A stretch of 64,000 nucleotides of DNA from Phaeobacter italicus (GTDB lineage: Bacteria > Pseudomonadota > Alphaproteobacteria > Rhodobacterales > Rhodobacteraceae). The notes beneath the pieces were generated by a model. It saw only the letters and a list, made by a program, of their open reading frames with translations. It was not told the DNA's origin and did not search any database. The stretch is taken from assembly GCF_001258055.1 (NCBI RefSeq), contig NZ_CVRM01000022.1, positions 62,001-126,000 on the forward strand. The letters are read 5' to 3'. Shown here in pieces: positions 53,411 to 62,614 of the stretch. How positions within the stretch are numbered: position 1 is the stretch's first letter; the number at the start of each line of letters is the position of its first letter. The translations under genes and the position numbers were made by a program.

Positions 53411-55801
53411 ATGCCGTTGAAACGTCGTGAATTTCTGGGTTTGGCTACCTCTGGCCTGATGAGCGCGGCATATCCGTCGTTGGCTCAGACGTCGCGCGTG
53501 GAGGGGATCCGGGCCTTTTCCGTGCTGCTGACCGGTGTGCATCCCTCGCTGCCAGAAAATGCGCTTGGCTCGTTGATTTTTGCGTTTTTGTCCCAAGGGG
53601 TCGCCGTCTCAGTCGAGGTGGATTTCGAGGCCTTTGCGAAACATACGCCGGACGCATTGCACCCGACTTTGGCGATGTTGAATGAAACGTCGGCGCGAAA
53701 CAGGACCTTTGTCGAGATTGTCCCGGCCATGCCCGGCTTGCTGGGGCAGACAGGGTATTTCAAGGCGCGGCACTTGTGGCGGGTTCGTAATCAGATCAAC
53801 CAATTGCTGCCCGGTGCCCTGAGCGAAGCAACCCAGACAGCACATTTTTCGACCGTCTCAACCGGTCTATTGGATGCCGACCTGCGGCAGGACGGGCTGC
53901 GCACTGGTGGCTGCACGACTGTAATTTACGACGCAGTCGATAGCCCCGAACAGGAGGCGCTGCTGGGGCCTGCAGCGGTCTTGATGGTTCCGCTCAAAGC
54001 GCGGCTGGATCTGGCGGATGCGGTTCAGCAGATGACGCCGACACTGTTTGACAGGCTAGGGGACGGCACGGCCTTGGCCATCAATGTCCAGGAGCTGCCG
54101 ATCAATCCGGCCCGGGCCTATGAAATCGGCCAGCGGGTTGCCGCATCGGTTAATCGGGCGCGGTTGTCCAGCTATCTGCTGTCAGTGTTGCCGCGGGAGA
54201 TTTACAAACGTTGTTGTGCCTTCCTGCCCAATCATTCCCGCCATTTCGTCCTTTTGCCTGAGGTGCCGGATGATCGAGCCTCTTATGACCGAATGCTTGG
54301 ACAGGCGCGGGCTCTTCTTGATGTGGACTGCGTCACCCTCGTCAGCGGGGGCGGCACCGGAACGGACGGCGCGCTCTGGGTCCGGACGCGAGACGGCGAA
54401 ACCCATCGGTTGGGGGCGCCGGGCATTGCGCCCGATGGCGTGCCGGTTGAGGGGCCGCTTTTTCTGGCGGACGAGGTTGCCCCGCAACGGGGGGACATCC
54501 GCCACCCGGACGCTGTGTTTCTGCACCGGGCCGAAGCGGCGGGCAAAGTCGCTTCAAAGGTGCCGCCATCAAACGGGATTTGCCTGAACTATCCCGTGAC
54601 AATCGTGGATCCGGCCCATGAGTTGTTTCTGCAGGCGCGTCAGGCGCTCAGCCAGTCGACGCTTGCTTCAGAAAAGGTGCGTTTTGATGACGGGCTGACG
54701 GCAGATGCGGAACTGGCCTATTCGTATCTTGAGCAGGCAGAGATGTCGGCCACTGGGCTCGCGCTCACTGTGCGCAAGCAGATCAACGGCAAGTCGTTCA
54801 ACAATGCCGAAATCACAATGTGGGATGTGGGCAGCCTGATACTGGGGCTTCTGGCTGCGGCTGACCTGGGACTTGTACCAGAACGTGAAGCCTATGCCCG
54901 TATCCGCAAAATCATGCGCAGCTTGCCGGTTATCCAGGACGGAGACCATGCCTATCCCCCGACGCTGATCAATGTGCGGGATGCCTCGATTGAACGGGAC
55001 GGGTTTGATGCATGCGACTTTGGGCGCCTCAGCAGTGCGGTCACGCGTGCCGCACAACGCCCTGACCTGGCCGAGGCGGCAAGCCAGTTGATCGGGAAAT
55101 GGAAGGTTGGAGGCCTCATTCAGGATGGCGCCCTGATCAACATCTTGCAGACCCGGACACAGTCTTCCTACCTGTCGCATTGCGCCCACTACATGGCGCG
55201 GGTGCTGCCAATGCTTGGCTATGCCGAGATGCGTTCGCCTTATCGAGAGGCTTTTGTGGGCGAAACGCTTGCAGATCGAACTGTGAGCCTGCTGTATGCG
55301 GTGGATCAGATCGGGATTTTACCAACAGAACCGTTGCTGCTTGAATACGTCGAGTTGGGGCCCTCTGCAGAATGCTCTGTTTTGAGTGACGTTTTCTTGG
55401 GCGCGATGAAGCACCATTTTGACGAAACAGGCCAAATCCTCGCCCCGTCAGAAACTCCGATCGATACGGCCCCCTGGTTTGTCTACCAGGGCTTCGATCT
55501 GGGGCATGCGACCCGCTGGAATGTCAGCTATCGCCGGGGTCGTGAGGTGTTTTTCGACCCGGTCGAGAGCAGTGAGTTTGGCATCTATTCAACCAAGGCG
55601 GCATATCTCTGGTATGCCGTGCGCCCCTGTGCCTACACCAGACAGATGCTTCAGCTGGCGCAAAACCGTGCCCGCATAGAGGGGTTTGGAATGAGCAGCG
55701 GGCTGTTTCTGGATGGCTATGGTCAGATGCAAAACCATGCTGACCTGAACACAAATGGCATCGTTTTGCAGGCTCTCGCCCATATCAAACGCCGGTCGTG
55801 A
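53411..55801 (+). CDS. Tat-exported DUF3131 domain protein
   Basis: The 796-residue protein begins with a twin-arginine signal (KRREFLGLATSGLMSAAYPS, cleavage near SLA-Q). Residues about 30-430 are not recognised. The C-terminal half matches DUF3131, a family with an alpha/alpha-barrel like glucoamylases: the strings ITMWDVGSLILGLLAAADLG, WFVYQGFDLGHATRW and GIYSTKAAYLWYAVRP are typical. An action on a polysaccharide in the periplasm is inferred. It is divergent from the fusion glycosyltransferase, with a shared CtrA-type promoter region, which supports a joint role in an exopolysaccharide. Confidence 0.85.
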   Translation: MPLKRREFLGLATSGLMSAAYPSLAQTSRVEGIRAFSVLLTGVHPSLPENALGSLIFAFLSQGVAVSVEVDFEAFAKHTPDALHPTLAMLNETSARNRTFVEIVPAMPGLLGQTGYFKARHLWRVRNQINQLLPGALSEATQTAHFSTVSTGLLDADLRQDGLRTGGCTTVIYDAVDSPEQEALLGPAAVLMVPLKARLDLADAVQQMTPTLFDRLGDGTALAINVQELPINPARAYEIGQRVAASVNRARLSSYLLSVLPREIYKRCCAFLPNHSRHFVLLPEVPDDRASYDRMLGQARALLDVDCVTLVSGGGTGTDGALWVRTRDGETHRLGAPGIAPDGVPVEGPLFLADEVAPQRGDIRHPDAVFLHRAEAAGKVASKVPPSNGICLNYPVTIVDPAHELFLQARQALSQSTLASEKVRFDDGLTADAELAYSYLEQAEMSATGLALTVRKQINGKSFNNAEITMWDVGSLILGLLAAADLGLVPEREAYARIRKIMRSLPVIQDGDHAYPPTLINVRDASIERDGFDACDFGRLSSAVTRAAQRPDLAEAASQLIGKWKVGGLIQDGALINILQTRTQSSYLSHCAHYMARVLPMLGYAEMRSPYREAFVGETLADRTVSLLYAVDQIGILPTEPLLLEYVELGPSAECSVLSDVFLGAMKHHFDETGQILAPSETPIDTAPWFVYQGFDLGHATRWNVSYRRGREVFFDPVESSEFGIYSTKAAYLWYAVRPCAYTRQMLQLAQNRARIEGFGMSSGLFLDGYGQMQNHADLNTNGIVLQALAHIKRRS

Positions 55802-55890
55802 CGCGCCGATCACTGTCAGATTATGTGCCCAACCCGCAGGGCGGGCTGGGCTGTGCTGCATGATATCATGGGGTCCGGTGACGGGTGTGA

Positions 55891-56511
55891 TTAGCCGACG
55901 GGACCAAATACCTGACAGCCGCTTTCAGAAATCTCGCCACGGGTAACAGGATAACCTCGACGTGGGTTCATTCGGATGGGCTGCATTCCGGTAAGCCGAT
56001 ACATGCACTGCTCGGTCTCGCGAACGCTGCTGTTTTTGCCGCCGATATAGATGTCGAGCCAAGGCCGCCCGTTCTTGCCTGTGTAGCAGGGGCCGTTTTG
56101 GGGCTGATATCCATCCCCGCAGACATCTTCGACGATGGCGTATTTGCGCAGCCGTTCAATGTAAAAACGGGTGCCGGGGGGGAAATCCAGCGTTTGGTGA
56201 CCGCCGCGGATCGCATGGCCCACGGCAATTGTGATCGGATCGTTGTATGTTCCGGTGCCGCCGGCCTGTTGGCGCAGAACGGGGCGGGCGATTGCTGCGC
56301 TTCCCGGTGGTGTGTTGTCCCAGTAACTGTAGCCGGTCAGGTAGCCTTCGAAACGGACTTCCGTGCCTTGCTTCACATAGCGTTTCAGCTGGGCTTTCAT
56401 GTTGTTGTTGATGCTTTGAGCGGGCAACATACCTGCGCAGATGCCTGTGATAGCCAGGGCCGCAGCAGCAATGGTGGATTTGCGGATCAGTGAGTTTTGG
56501 ATCTTCGACAT
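55891..56511 (-). CDS. Secreted protein with 3D/double-psi-barrel-like domain
   Basis: The 206-residue protein has a Sec signal peptide (IRKSTIAAAALAITGICAGM). The mature part has a run (ITIAVGHAIRGGHQTLDFPP, then GTRFYIERLRKYAIVEDVCG and WLDIYIGG) that follows the pattern of 3D or barwin-like double-psi beta barrels, where a P-x-G-T turn and an E-D pair precede an L-D-I/L-Y strand. Four cysteines (in VCGDG, GPCYTG, EQCMYR and SGCQVF) could form disulphides. The start at 56511 follows AAGGAATTGAGC. It converges on the DUF3131 gene. The domain call is from pattern memory and is moderate. Confidence 0.6.
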   Translation of the reverse strand: MSKIQNSLIRKSTIAAAALAITGICAGMLPAQSINNNMKAQLKRYVKQGTEVRFEGYLTGYSYWDNTPPGSAAIARPVLRQQAGGTGTYNDPITIAVGHAIRGGHQTLDFPPGTRFYIERLRKYAIVEDVCGDGYQPQNGPCYTGKNGRPWLDIYIGGKNSSVRETEQCMYRLTGMQPIRMNPRRGYPVTRGEISESGCQVFGPVG

Positions 56512-57629
56512 GCTCAATTCCTTGTCGAGGGCAGCCTCGGGTTGGGGGGCTGACAGCGGGTCAGCGCGCCGTGGACAGGACAGATCCGGACCGGAGCAGA
56601 CCGGCATTCGGATCAGTTGGTTCAAAAGGCCCTGTCAGGCGTCTTATCGCTCTCATCTACGGTTGTTCAGGACGCCCCCCGGGAGCATGTGTCCTGCCAT
56701 CAAAAGGATCTCCGGCCGCTGACCCCTCCGATTGGGGAAAAGCGGGTACACCATGTGCGGGGCCTGACACAAAGCACAGCAGCGTGTCTGGGCAGAAATT
56801 CACCCAGCTATCGGCGGAAATCCGTCAGTTTGGTTTTGCGTGAGAGCTTGATTTTTTGGTCAAACTTATTGTGCGATATTCGAACATCGTCGCCGTCGTC
56901 GGCGAAGGGCGACAAAGATGTCTGCCCCGGCGGCACGGTTGGCAGCCTTCGTGGCCCATAAGAAAATCGCAGCCTGAAACCATCCGCCTTTGCGAACGGG
57001 TGTATGTAGCAACGCACATGCCTGTACGAAATCAGCGCCACCAAGGGGCGCAGCCCCGTTCAGAGGGTGGGTTAATTTTTTGTATCGTTCACAATGCGCT
57101 GATGCAGCGTCCTGTGGCCAACCTATGGCTGGATTACGCGAAATCCCGCGCCTGCAATGGCGAGAACAAGAACTGTTCGACGGCGTCATTCCCACCTCCT
57201 GGTTGCGGGTGTATTGCCAGTGAAGCACCCGTTTTTGGGGGCAATCTCACTGCTCGATGCGGAGAGGTTAGGCTGACAAATCTTAAACCACGTTAAAATG
57301 GAGCGATTCGGATCACTCATAATGAGAGCAATTTGATTCAACGGCAGGTTACCGCCGACAGTTTTACGTCTTTTGGGGTGTTTGTTTGCGAGGCAGAAAC
57401 ATCAGTTGCGCCCTTGGTGGCGACTGCTGCGGTTTCCTAGTCAAACGAATCGAAAATTGCCCGTTCGGTGCCGAATCCCTACACGCTCAGAGTGTTTGAA
57501 CCACGCCGCTACATCTGAGCATCACGCCTAACGGCCGTAGATACGCCGAAAGGAGCAGAAAACCGCCAACCCGGACATCAAATAGGGTTAGATGTGATCT
57601 TAGGCTTTGATTTTTGGGGATTTTTTTAC
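56512..57629. other. Long region without a convincing gene
   Basis: About 1.1 kb between the secreted-protein gene and tRNA-Thr. Open frames up to about 150 codons exist on both strands but have uneven composition and no family match. A minus-strand frame starting at 57189 has a GGAGGTGGG leader and runs about 107 codons, Arg-rich at its end. Small hairpins and TTAA half sites are present. It may hold a decayed gene, a small RNA, or the upstream control region of the secreted-protein gene. Confidence 0.5.
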
Positions 57630-57704
<75 letters not shown>

Positions 57705-57717
57705 GCCGGTGAAGGGG

Positions 57718-57746
57718 CTTTTAGGGGGAAACTCTCGGGGGTGCAA
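57718..57746 (-). promoter_or_regulatory. Promoter of tRNA-Thr
   Basis: On the minus strand TTGCAC (57741-57746), a 17-base spacer and TAAAAG (57718-57723) lie with 13 bases between the -10 and the tRNA 5' end, as expected for a short-leader tRNA transcript. Confidence 0.55.
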
Positions 57747-57789
57747 GAGCATTCTGGACGGTTTTTTCACTCTCCGGTACAGAAGATCT

Positions 57790-57954
57790 ATGGCAGAGAA
57801 GAAAACAGCAAAAAACAAAGGGTCTGCGCAGACGCGGGAAGACCGGTTGAAGGCCGCATTGAAGGCGAATATGGCCCGCCGCAAGGCGCAGGCCAAGGCG
57901 CGTGCGGTCAGTGACGACAGCGATTCCCCCGCAACAAGCAGTTCCAAGGAGTAA
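57790..57954 (+). CDS. Small basic protein upstream of murA
   Basis: The 54-residue product [20 protein letters not shown]... is Lys/Arg/Ala-rich in its first 40 residues and ends with an acidic/Ser tail ([14 protein letters not shown]). No family is recognised. It has no membrane segment. The start at 57790 and stop 7 bases before the murA ATG suggest co-transcription with murA; its end supplies part of the murA leader (GGAGTAAAGAGCAG). Codon use is like that of its neighbours, which supports a real gene. Confidence 0.7.
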   Translation: MAEKKTAKNKGSAQTREDRLKAALKANMARRKAQAKARAVSDDSDSPATSSSKE

Positions 57955-57961
57955 AGAGCAG

Positions 57962-59230
57962 ATGGATTCGATTTTGGTGACGGGGAATGGCCCCCTCAAG
58001 GGACAAATTCCGATTGCAGGGGCCAAGAACGCCTGCCTTACCCTCATGCCGGCGACCTTGCTGAGTGAGGAACCGCTGACGCTGACCAATGCGCCGCGTC
58101 TGAGCGATATCAAAACAATGACGCTGCTGCTGCAATCGCTGGGTGCCGAGGTCTCCAGCTTGCAGGACGGTCAGGTGCTGGCCTTGTCGAGCCACAACCT
58201 CACCAGCCATGTTGCCGATTATGACATCGTCCGCAAAATGCGTGCGTCCAACCTGGTGTTGGGGCCGATGCTGGCGCGGCTCGGGCAGGCCGTTGTCTCG
58301 TTGCCGGGCGGCTGTGCCATTGGTGCGCGACCGATGGATCTGCATATCCACGGGCTGGAAGCCCTGGGCGCGGAAATCGAACTGAAAGATGGCTATCTGC
58401 ACGCCAAGGCGCCGAACGGGTTGAAAGGGGCAGTTGTCGAACTGAGCTTTGCTTCGGTCGGCGCCACCGAGAACATCATGATGGCGGCAACGCTTGCCAA
58501 GGGGACCACCGTCATCAAAAACGCGGCGCGCGAGCCTGAGATCGTCGATCTTGCGGATTGCCTGCGCAAGATGGGGGCGCAGATCGAAGGTGACGGTTCG
58601 CCCGATATCACCATTCAGGGCGTTGACCGACTGCATGGTGCAACGCATCAGGTGGTAACTGACCGGATCGAACTGGGAACCTATATGTTGGCGCCTGCGA
58701 TTTGCGGTGGTGAAGTGGAGCTGCTTGGCGGTCGTCGCAGCCTGCTTGAGAGCTTCTGTGCGAAGCTGGAAGCCGCCGGGGTCGAGATCATCGAAAACGA
58801 CAATAGCCTGACAGTGCGCCGAGGTGACAATCGGGTGAAGGCAGTCGATGTGGTGACAGAGCCGTTCCCAGGTTTTCCGACAGACCTGCAGGCGCAGATG
58901 ATGGCGCTGATGTGCACGGCGGAAGGCACCTCGGTTCTGGAAGAAAAGATCTTCGAGAATCGCTTTATGCACGCGCCGGAACTGGTGCGCATGGGGGCTC
59001 AGATCGAAGTGCATGGCGGCCATGCGACCGTAACGGGCGTCGAAAAGCTGAAAGGCGCGCCAGTCATGGCGACGGATCTGCGGGCGTCGGTGTCCTTGAT
59101 CCTTGCTGGTCTTGCTGCTGAGGGGCAGACCAAGGTGAGCCGTGTCTACCACCTTGATCGCGGCTACGAGCATGTGGTGCGCAAGCTGTCCGCAGTTGGC
59201 GCAAAGATTGAGCGCATCAAGGAGGAATGA
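57962..59230 (+). CDS. murA: UDP-N-acetylglucosamine 1-carboxyvinyltransferase
   Basis: MurA transfers enolpyruvate from PEP to UDP-GlcNAc, the first committed step of peptidoglycan synthesis. The 422-residue protein has the Lys22/Asn23 pair in AGAKNACL, the catalytic Cys118 in [15 protein letters not shown] (the fosfomycin target) and the Asp-containing region [12 protein letters not shown]. Length is normal. The start at 57962 follows AAGGAGTAAAGAGCAG. Its stop overlaps the next start (ATGA). Confidence 0.97.
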   Translation: MDSILVTGNGPLKGQIPIAGAKNACLTLMPATLLSEEPLTLTNAPRLSDIKTMTLLLQSLGAEVSSLQDGQVLALSSHNLTSHVADYDIVRKMRASNLVLGPMLARLGQAVVSLPGGCAIGARPMDLHIHGLEALGAEIELKDGYLHAKAPNGLKGAVVELSFASVGATENIMMAATLAKGTTVIKNAAREPEIVDLADCLRKMGAQIEGDGSPDITIQGVDRLHGATHQVVTDRIELGTYMLAPAICGGEVELLGGRRSLLESFCAKLEAAGVEIIENDNSLTVRRGDNRVKAVDVVTEPFPGFPTDLQAQMMALMCTAEGTSVLEEKIFENRFMHAPELVRMGAQIEVHGGHATVTGVEKLKGAPVMATDLRASVSLILAGLAAEGQTKVSRVYHLDRGYEHVVRKLSAVGAKIERIKEE

Positions 59231-59706
59231 TGGCAGACGCACGCTTTGATGACGGGCGCGAGGCGCCTTTGAACCTTGGTGCTTTTGAGGTGGATGACCT
59301 GCAGGTCATCGCCTCGCTTGCACAGGATGCCGTTTTCCCGGTGACAGAAATCACCTGGCGCCCGTCTGAGCGGCGATTTGCCATCCTTCTCAATAGGTTC
59401 CGCTGGGAGGATAAAACCGCAGCGGAACGGCGTGGTCGGCCCTATGAACGGGTTCAATGCGTGCTTGTGGTGGATCAAGTGCTGGGTGTTGCCTCGCAGG
59501 GGATTAATCGCAAGGATCGCGACCTCGTGCTGTCCCTTCTGTCGGTCACGTTTGAACCTGGCGACGATGGTGAAGGCCATGTTCTGCTCACCCTTGCAGG
59601 TGACGGGGCAATCCGCCTTCATGTTGAGGCGCTTGAGGTGACGTTGCGGGATGTGACACGCCCTTACAAGGCCCCTTCTGGGGCTGCGCCCGACCACGGC
59701 GCATAA
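59227..59706 (+). CDS. DUF2948 family protein
   Basis: The 159-residue protein matches DUF2948, known mainly from alphaproteobacteria: [37 protein letters not shown] and [18 protein letters not shown]. Function is unknown. It overlaps murA by 4 bases; a second ATG directly follows the first (59230), so either may be used. It sits between murA and hisD, a conserved order in Rhodobacteraceae. Confidence 0.87.
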   Translation: MMADARFDDGREAPLNLGAFEVDDLQVIASLAQDAVFPVTEITWRPSERRFAILLNRFRWEDKTAAERRGRPYERVQCVLVVDQVLGVASQGINRKDRDLVLSLLSVTFEPGDDGEGHVLLTLAGDGAIRLHVEALEVTLRDVTRPYKAPSGAAPDHGA

Positions 59707-59802
59707 CACCTCATGCTCCCATGTGCGGCATGGGGGCATCGCACGTCATACGGCTTGAGACTGCGCGGCTTGCCCTATATTGCAGGCGCAAAGGAGAGCC
59801 GA

Positions 59803-61104
59803 ATGCCACAGTTTCTCAATACCGCTGATGCCGATTTCGAACAGGCCTTTACCGCCCTTCTCGGGGCAAAGCGCGAAGACAGTCCCGATGTCGATGCTAT
59901 CGTTGCGGACATCATTGCGGATGTGCGCGCCCGCGGTGATGCCGCGCTTGTTGAACTGACCGAAAAATTCGACCGGATGAGCCTGACGGCGGACCGGTTG
60001 CAGATCTCCGAAGCTGAGATTGATGCCGCAATCGAAAACGTCTCAGCAGAAGAGCGCGCGGCGCTGGAGCTGGCGGCGGAACGGATCCGGGCCTACCACG
60101 CGCGGCAGATGCCGGCGGATGATGAATGGCAGGATGACACCGGCGCGACCCTGGGCTGGCGTTGGTCTGCTGTTTCGGCGGCAGGGCTTTATGTGCCGGG
60201 CGGGCTGGCGAGCTATCCGTCTTCTGTTCTGATGAACGCGATTCCGGCCAAGGTTGCCGGAGTTGAACGGCTGGCAATGGTGGTCCCGACCCCAGATGGC
60301 CAGGTCAATCCGCTGGTGTTGTTGGCCGCGCGTCTTTCAGGTGTGGACGAGGTTTATCGTGTTGGTGGAGCGCAGGCAGTCGCCGCGTTGGCCTACGGCA
60401 CCGAAACCATTGCGCCCGTCGACAAGATCACCGGTCCCGGCAACGCATTTGTTGCGGCGGCGAAACGCCGGGTGTTCGGCAAGGTCGGCATCGACATGAT
60501 TGCAGGCCCCTCCGAAATTCTGGTGATCGCTGACAAGGACAACGACCCGGATTGGATCGCTCTGGACCTGCTGAGCCAGGCCGAACACGACGAAAGCGCG
60601 CAATCTATCCTGATCACCGATGATGAGGGGTTCGGTCGATCTGTTGCCGATGCGGTTGACGCACGTCTGCAGATGCTGGAGCGCAGCGCGATCGCCGGGC
60701 CGAGCTGGCGCGATTTCGGCGCCATCATCACCGTGCAGGATCTGGACGAGGCGGCAGAGCTGTCTAACCGCATCGCCCCCGAACACCTGGAGCTATGCGT
60801 CGCGGATCCTCGCGCCCTGAGTGAAAAGACCATTCATGCAGGCGCGATTTTTCTCGGCCAGTACACTCCCGAAGCAATCGGGGACTACATTGGTGGTCCG
60901 AACCACGTTTTGCCGACGGCCCGGTCTGCGCGGTTTTCCTCCGGCTTGTCGGTAATGGATTTCCTCAAACGCACCACATTGAGCCAAATCACGCCGGATG
61001 CTTTGCGGGCCATCGGTCCGGCAGCAGAGACCCTTGCCAAGAGCGAAAGCCTGCAAGCCCATGGGCTGTCCATTCGGGCGCGGCTTGATCGTCTCAACCG
61101 GTGA
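59803..61104 (+). CDS. hisD: Histidinol dehydrogenase
   Basis: HisD carries out the last two steps of histidine synthesis, oxidising L-histidinol to L-histidine with two NAD+ and Zn2+. The 433-residue protein has the family stretches GLYVPGGLASYPSSVLMNAI, ITGPGNAFVAAAKRRVFG and the signature DMIAGPSEILVIAD, the zinc His region SQAEHDESAQ and the C-terminal NHVLPTARSARFSSGLSV. The start at 59803 follows AAAGGAGAGCCGA. A terminator follows. Confidence 0.97.
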   Translation: MPQFLNTADADFEQAFTALLGAKREDSPDVDAIVADIIADVRARGDAALVELTEKFDRMSLTADRLQISEAEIDAAIENVSAEERAALELAAERIRAYHARQMPADDEWQDDTGATLGWRWSAVSAAGLYVPGGLASYPSSVLMNAIPAKVAGVERLAMVVPTPDGQVNPLVLLAARLSGVDEVYRVGGAQAVAALAYGTETIAPVDKITGPGNAFVAAAKRRVFGKVGIDMIAGPSEILVIADKDNDPDWIALDLLSQAEHDESAQSILITDDEGFGRSVADAVDARLQMLERSAIAGPSWRDFGAIITVQDLDEAAELSNRIAPEHLELCVADPRALSEKTIHAGAIFLGQYTPEAIGDYIGGPNHVLPTARSARFSSGLSVMDFLKRTTLSQITPDALRAIGPAAETLAKSESLQAHGLSIRARLDRLNR

Positions 61105-61130
61105 TTGGCTGACACGGCGCGCAATTCGGG

Positions 61131-61161
61131 GTGGGGCGTTCTGCGCACCGCCCCTTTTTCT
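61131..61161 (+). terminator. Rho-independent terminator of hisD
   Basis: GGGGCG (61133-61138) and CGCCCC (61149-61154) form the stem, followed by TTTTTCTTTT, 28 bases after the hisD stop. Confidence 0.75.
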
Positions 61162-61280
61162 TTTCGTCCCGATGGTGGCTGCACCGCATCGTGAGGGAAC
61201 TTCGCGCTGCTGCTCATTGCCGTTGTCACAGGGTTCGGCTACTCAGGTATCAATGTGACCTGCGCATAGAGACCTGACCC

Positions 61281-61760
61281 ATGAGCCGCATCAGCCAAAT
61301 CGAATTGGACGACCGTAATCTGCCTCCGCCGACGCCAGAGATTGAGCAGGAGCGCCGCGTCGCCATTTTCGATTTGATCGAAGACAACAGCTTTTCCTTG
61401 CCAGCCCGAGACGAGCGCGCAGTGCCGGATGGGCCATATCACCTGGCGCTGGCGATCCGTGATAAGCGTTTGGTTTTCGACGTCTCCTCCGAGAGCGGCG
61501 ACAAAGCGGCAGAATTCCACCTTTCTCTGTCCCCGTTTCGGCAGGTGGTGAAGGACTATTACCAGATCTGCGAGAGCTACTTTACTGCGGTCAAGACGCT
61601 GCCCCCTAGCCAGATCGAGACCATCGATATGGCCCGTCGCGGGATCCACAACGAAGGCAGCCGGGTGCTTCAGGAGCGGCTGGAGGGCAAGGCGGAGATC
61701 GATACTGATACCGCTCGCCGGCTCTTCACACTGATCTGCGTTCTGCACTTCGGAGGTTAA
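61281..61760 (+). CDS. UPF0262 family protein
   Basis: The 159-residue protein matches UPF0262, confined largely to alphaproteobacteria: ISQIELDDRNLPPPTPEIEQ, REQ-like basic segments, FDVSSESG and PSQIETIDMARRGIHNEGS. Function is unknown. It starts 3 bases after GACC with a weak ribosome binding site and lies 3 bases before the phosphatase gene. Confidence 0.88.
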   Translation: MSRISQIELDDRNLPPPTPEIEQERRVAIFDLIEDNSFSLPARDERAVPDGPYHLALAIRDKRLVFDVSSESGDKAAEFHLSLSPFRQVVKDYYQICESYFTAVKTLPPSQIETIDMARRGIHNEGSRVLQERLEGKAEIDTDTARRLFTLICVLHFGG

Positions 61761-61763
61761 GGC

Positions 61764-62222
61764 GTGAGCGAGTTGCCGCAGTCGATCCTGTTCTGCTGTG
61801 ACCACAACGCGGTCCGGTCCCCTATGGCAGAGGGGATCATGAAACAATTCTACGGCTCAGGCACCTATGTGCAGTCCGTCGGCGTCAAGAACGACATGGA
61901 GATCGACGGCTTTTGCATCGCGGTCTGCCAAGAGATTGGTGTGGAGCTGTCACGTCATCGTTCGCGGTCGTTTGACGAGATGGAACAATGGGGGGACGAT
62001 CTGTCGTCCTTTGATCTGGTGGTGGCGCTGTCCCCTGCCAGTCAGCGTCGAGCGCTGGAACTGACCCGTTTTTTTCATCTCGATGTCGAATATTGGCCAA
62101 TTATGGACCCAACTGGACTGGGGGAAACCCGTGAAGCCAAGCTAGACAGCTACAGGCAAACCCGATCCCAGATCATCCAGCGCCTGACAGAGCGCTGGGG
62201 AAACCCGTTGGAGACAAAATGA
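61764..62222 (+). CDS. Low-molecular-weight protein tyrosine phosphatase-like / arsenate reductase-like protein
   Basis: The 152-residue protein has the active-site loop CDHNAVRSPMAEG near the N-terminus (C-x5-R-S), the LMW-PTP/ArsC pattern, and a later DPTGLGE that includes the acid region of this fold. It could remove phosphate from tyrosine or, less likely, reduce arsenate; no further arsenate-specific cysteines are evident. GTG at 61764 is the likely start, coupled to UPF0262. It overlaps the next gene by 4 bases. Confidence 0.85.
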   Translation: MSELPQSILFCCDHNAVRSPMAEGIMKQFYGSGTYVQSVGVKNDMEIDGFCIAVCQEIGVELSRHRSRSFDEMEQWGDDLSSFDLVVALSPASQRRALELTRFFHLDVEYWPIMDPTGLGETREAKLDSYRQTRSQIIQRLTERWGNPLETK

Positions 62223-62614
62223 ACAGCACGATTACTCGCTACTTTGAGGCGTTCAACGCAAAAGATACTGATGCCATGCTGGCCTGCCTGTCCGATGATG
62301 TGGCTCACCACGTGAACGAGGGCAAAATCCGTGTCGGCAAGGCGCTGTTCGCAGAGTTTTGCGCGCACATGAGCCGCTGCTACGATGAGAACCTCACCGA
62401 TATGGTGATCTTCGCCAACGAAGAGGGCACCCGTGCCGCTGCCGAATACATCGTGAATGGCGTCTATCTTGAAACCGATGCAGGCCTGCCAGAGGCGCGC
62501 AAGCAGACGTACCGTTTGCCGGCTGGGTCGTTCTTTGACCTGGAGGATGGCAAGATCACGCGGGTGACAACCTATTACAATCTCGCGGATTGGACGGCGC
62601 AGGTTTCTGCCTGA
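62219..62614 (+). CDS. NTF2-like / SnoaL-like protein
   Basis: The 131-residue protein has an NTF2-like fold pattern: YFEAFNAKDTDAMLACLSDD at the start, DMVIFANEEGTRAAAEYIVN in the middle and LEDGKITRVTTYYNLADW at the end. It is similar to ketosteroid-isomerase-like proteins of unknown substrate. Its ATG overlaps the phosphatase gene (ATGA), and the GNAT gene starts on its stop codon. Confidence 0.82.
   Translation: MNSTITRYFEAFNAKDTDAMLACLSDDVAHHVNEGKIRVGKALFAEFCAHMSRCYDENLTDMVIFANEEGTRAAAEYIVNGVYLETDAGLPEARKQTYRLPAGSFFDLEDGKITRVTTYYNLADWTAQVSA

Noticed and set aside
56856-57296. 146-codon plus-strand frame in the gene-poor region
   Set aside because: No ribosome binding site, no family pattern, uneven composition; kept only as part of the unexplained region.
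57283-57296. TTAAACCACGTTAA as a CtrA box
   Set aside because: The spacing is six bases, not seven, and no gene start follows on either strand.
57908-59242. 444-codon open frame on the minus strand opposite murA
   Set aside because: It mirrors murA codon positions, is His/Arg/Gln-rich and has no family pattern; murA is certain.
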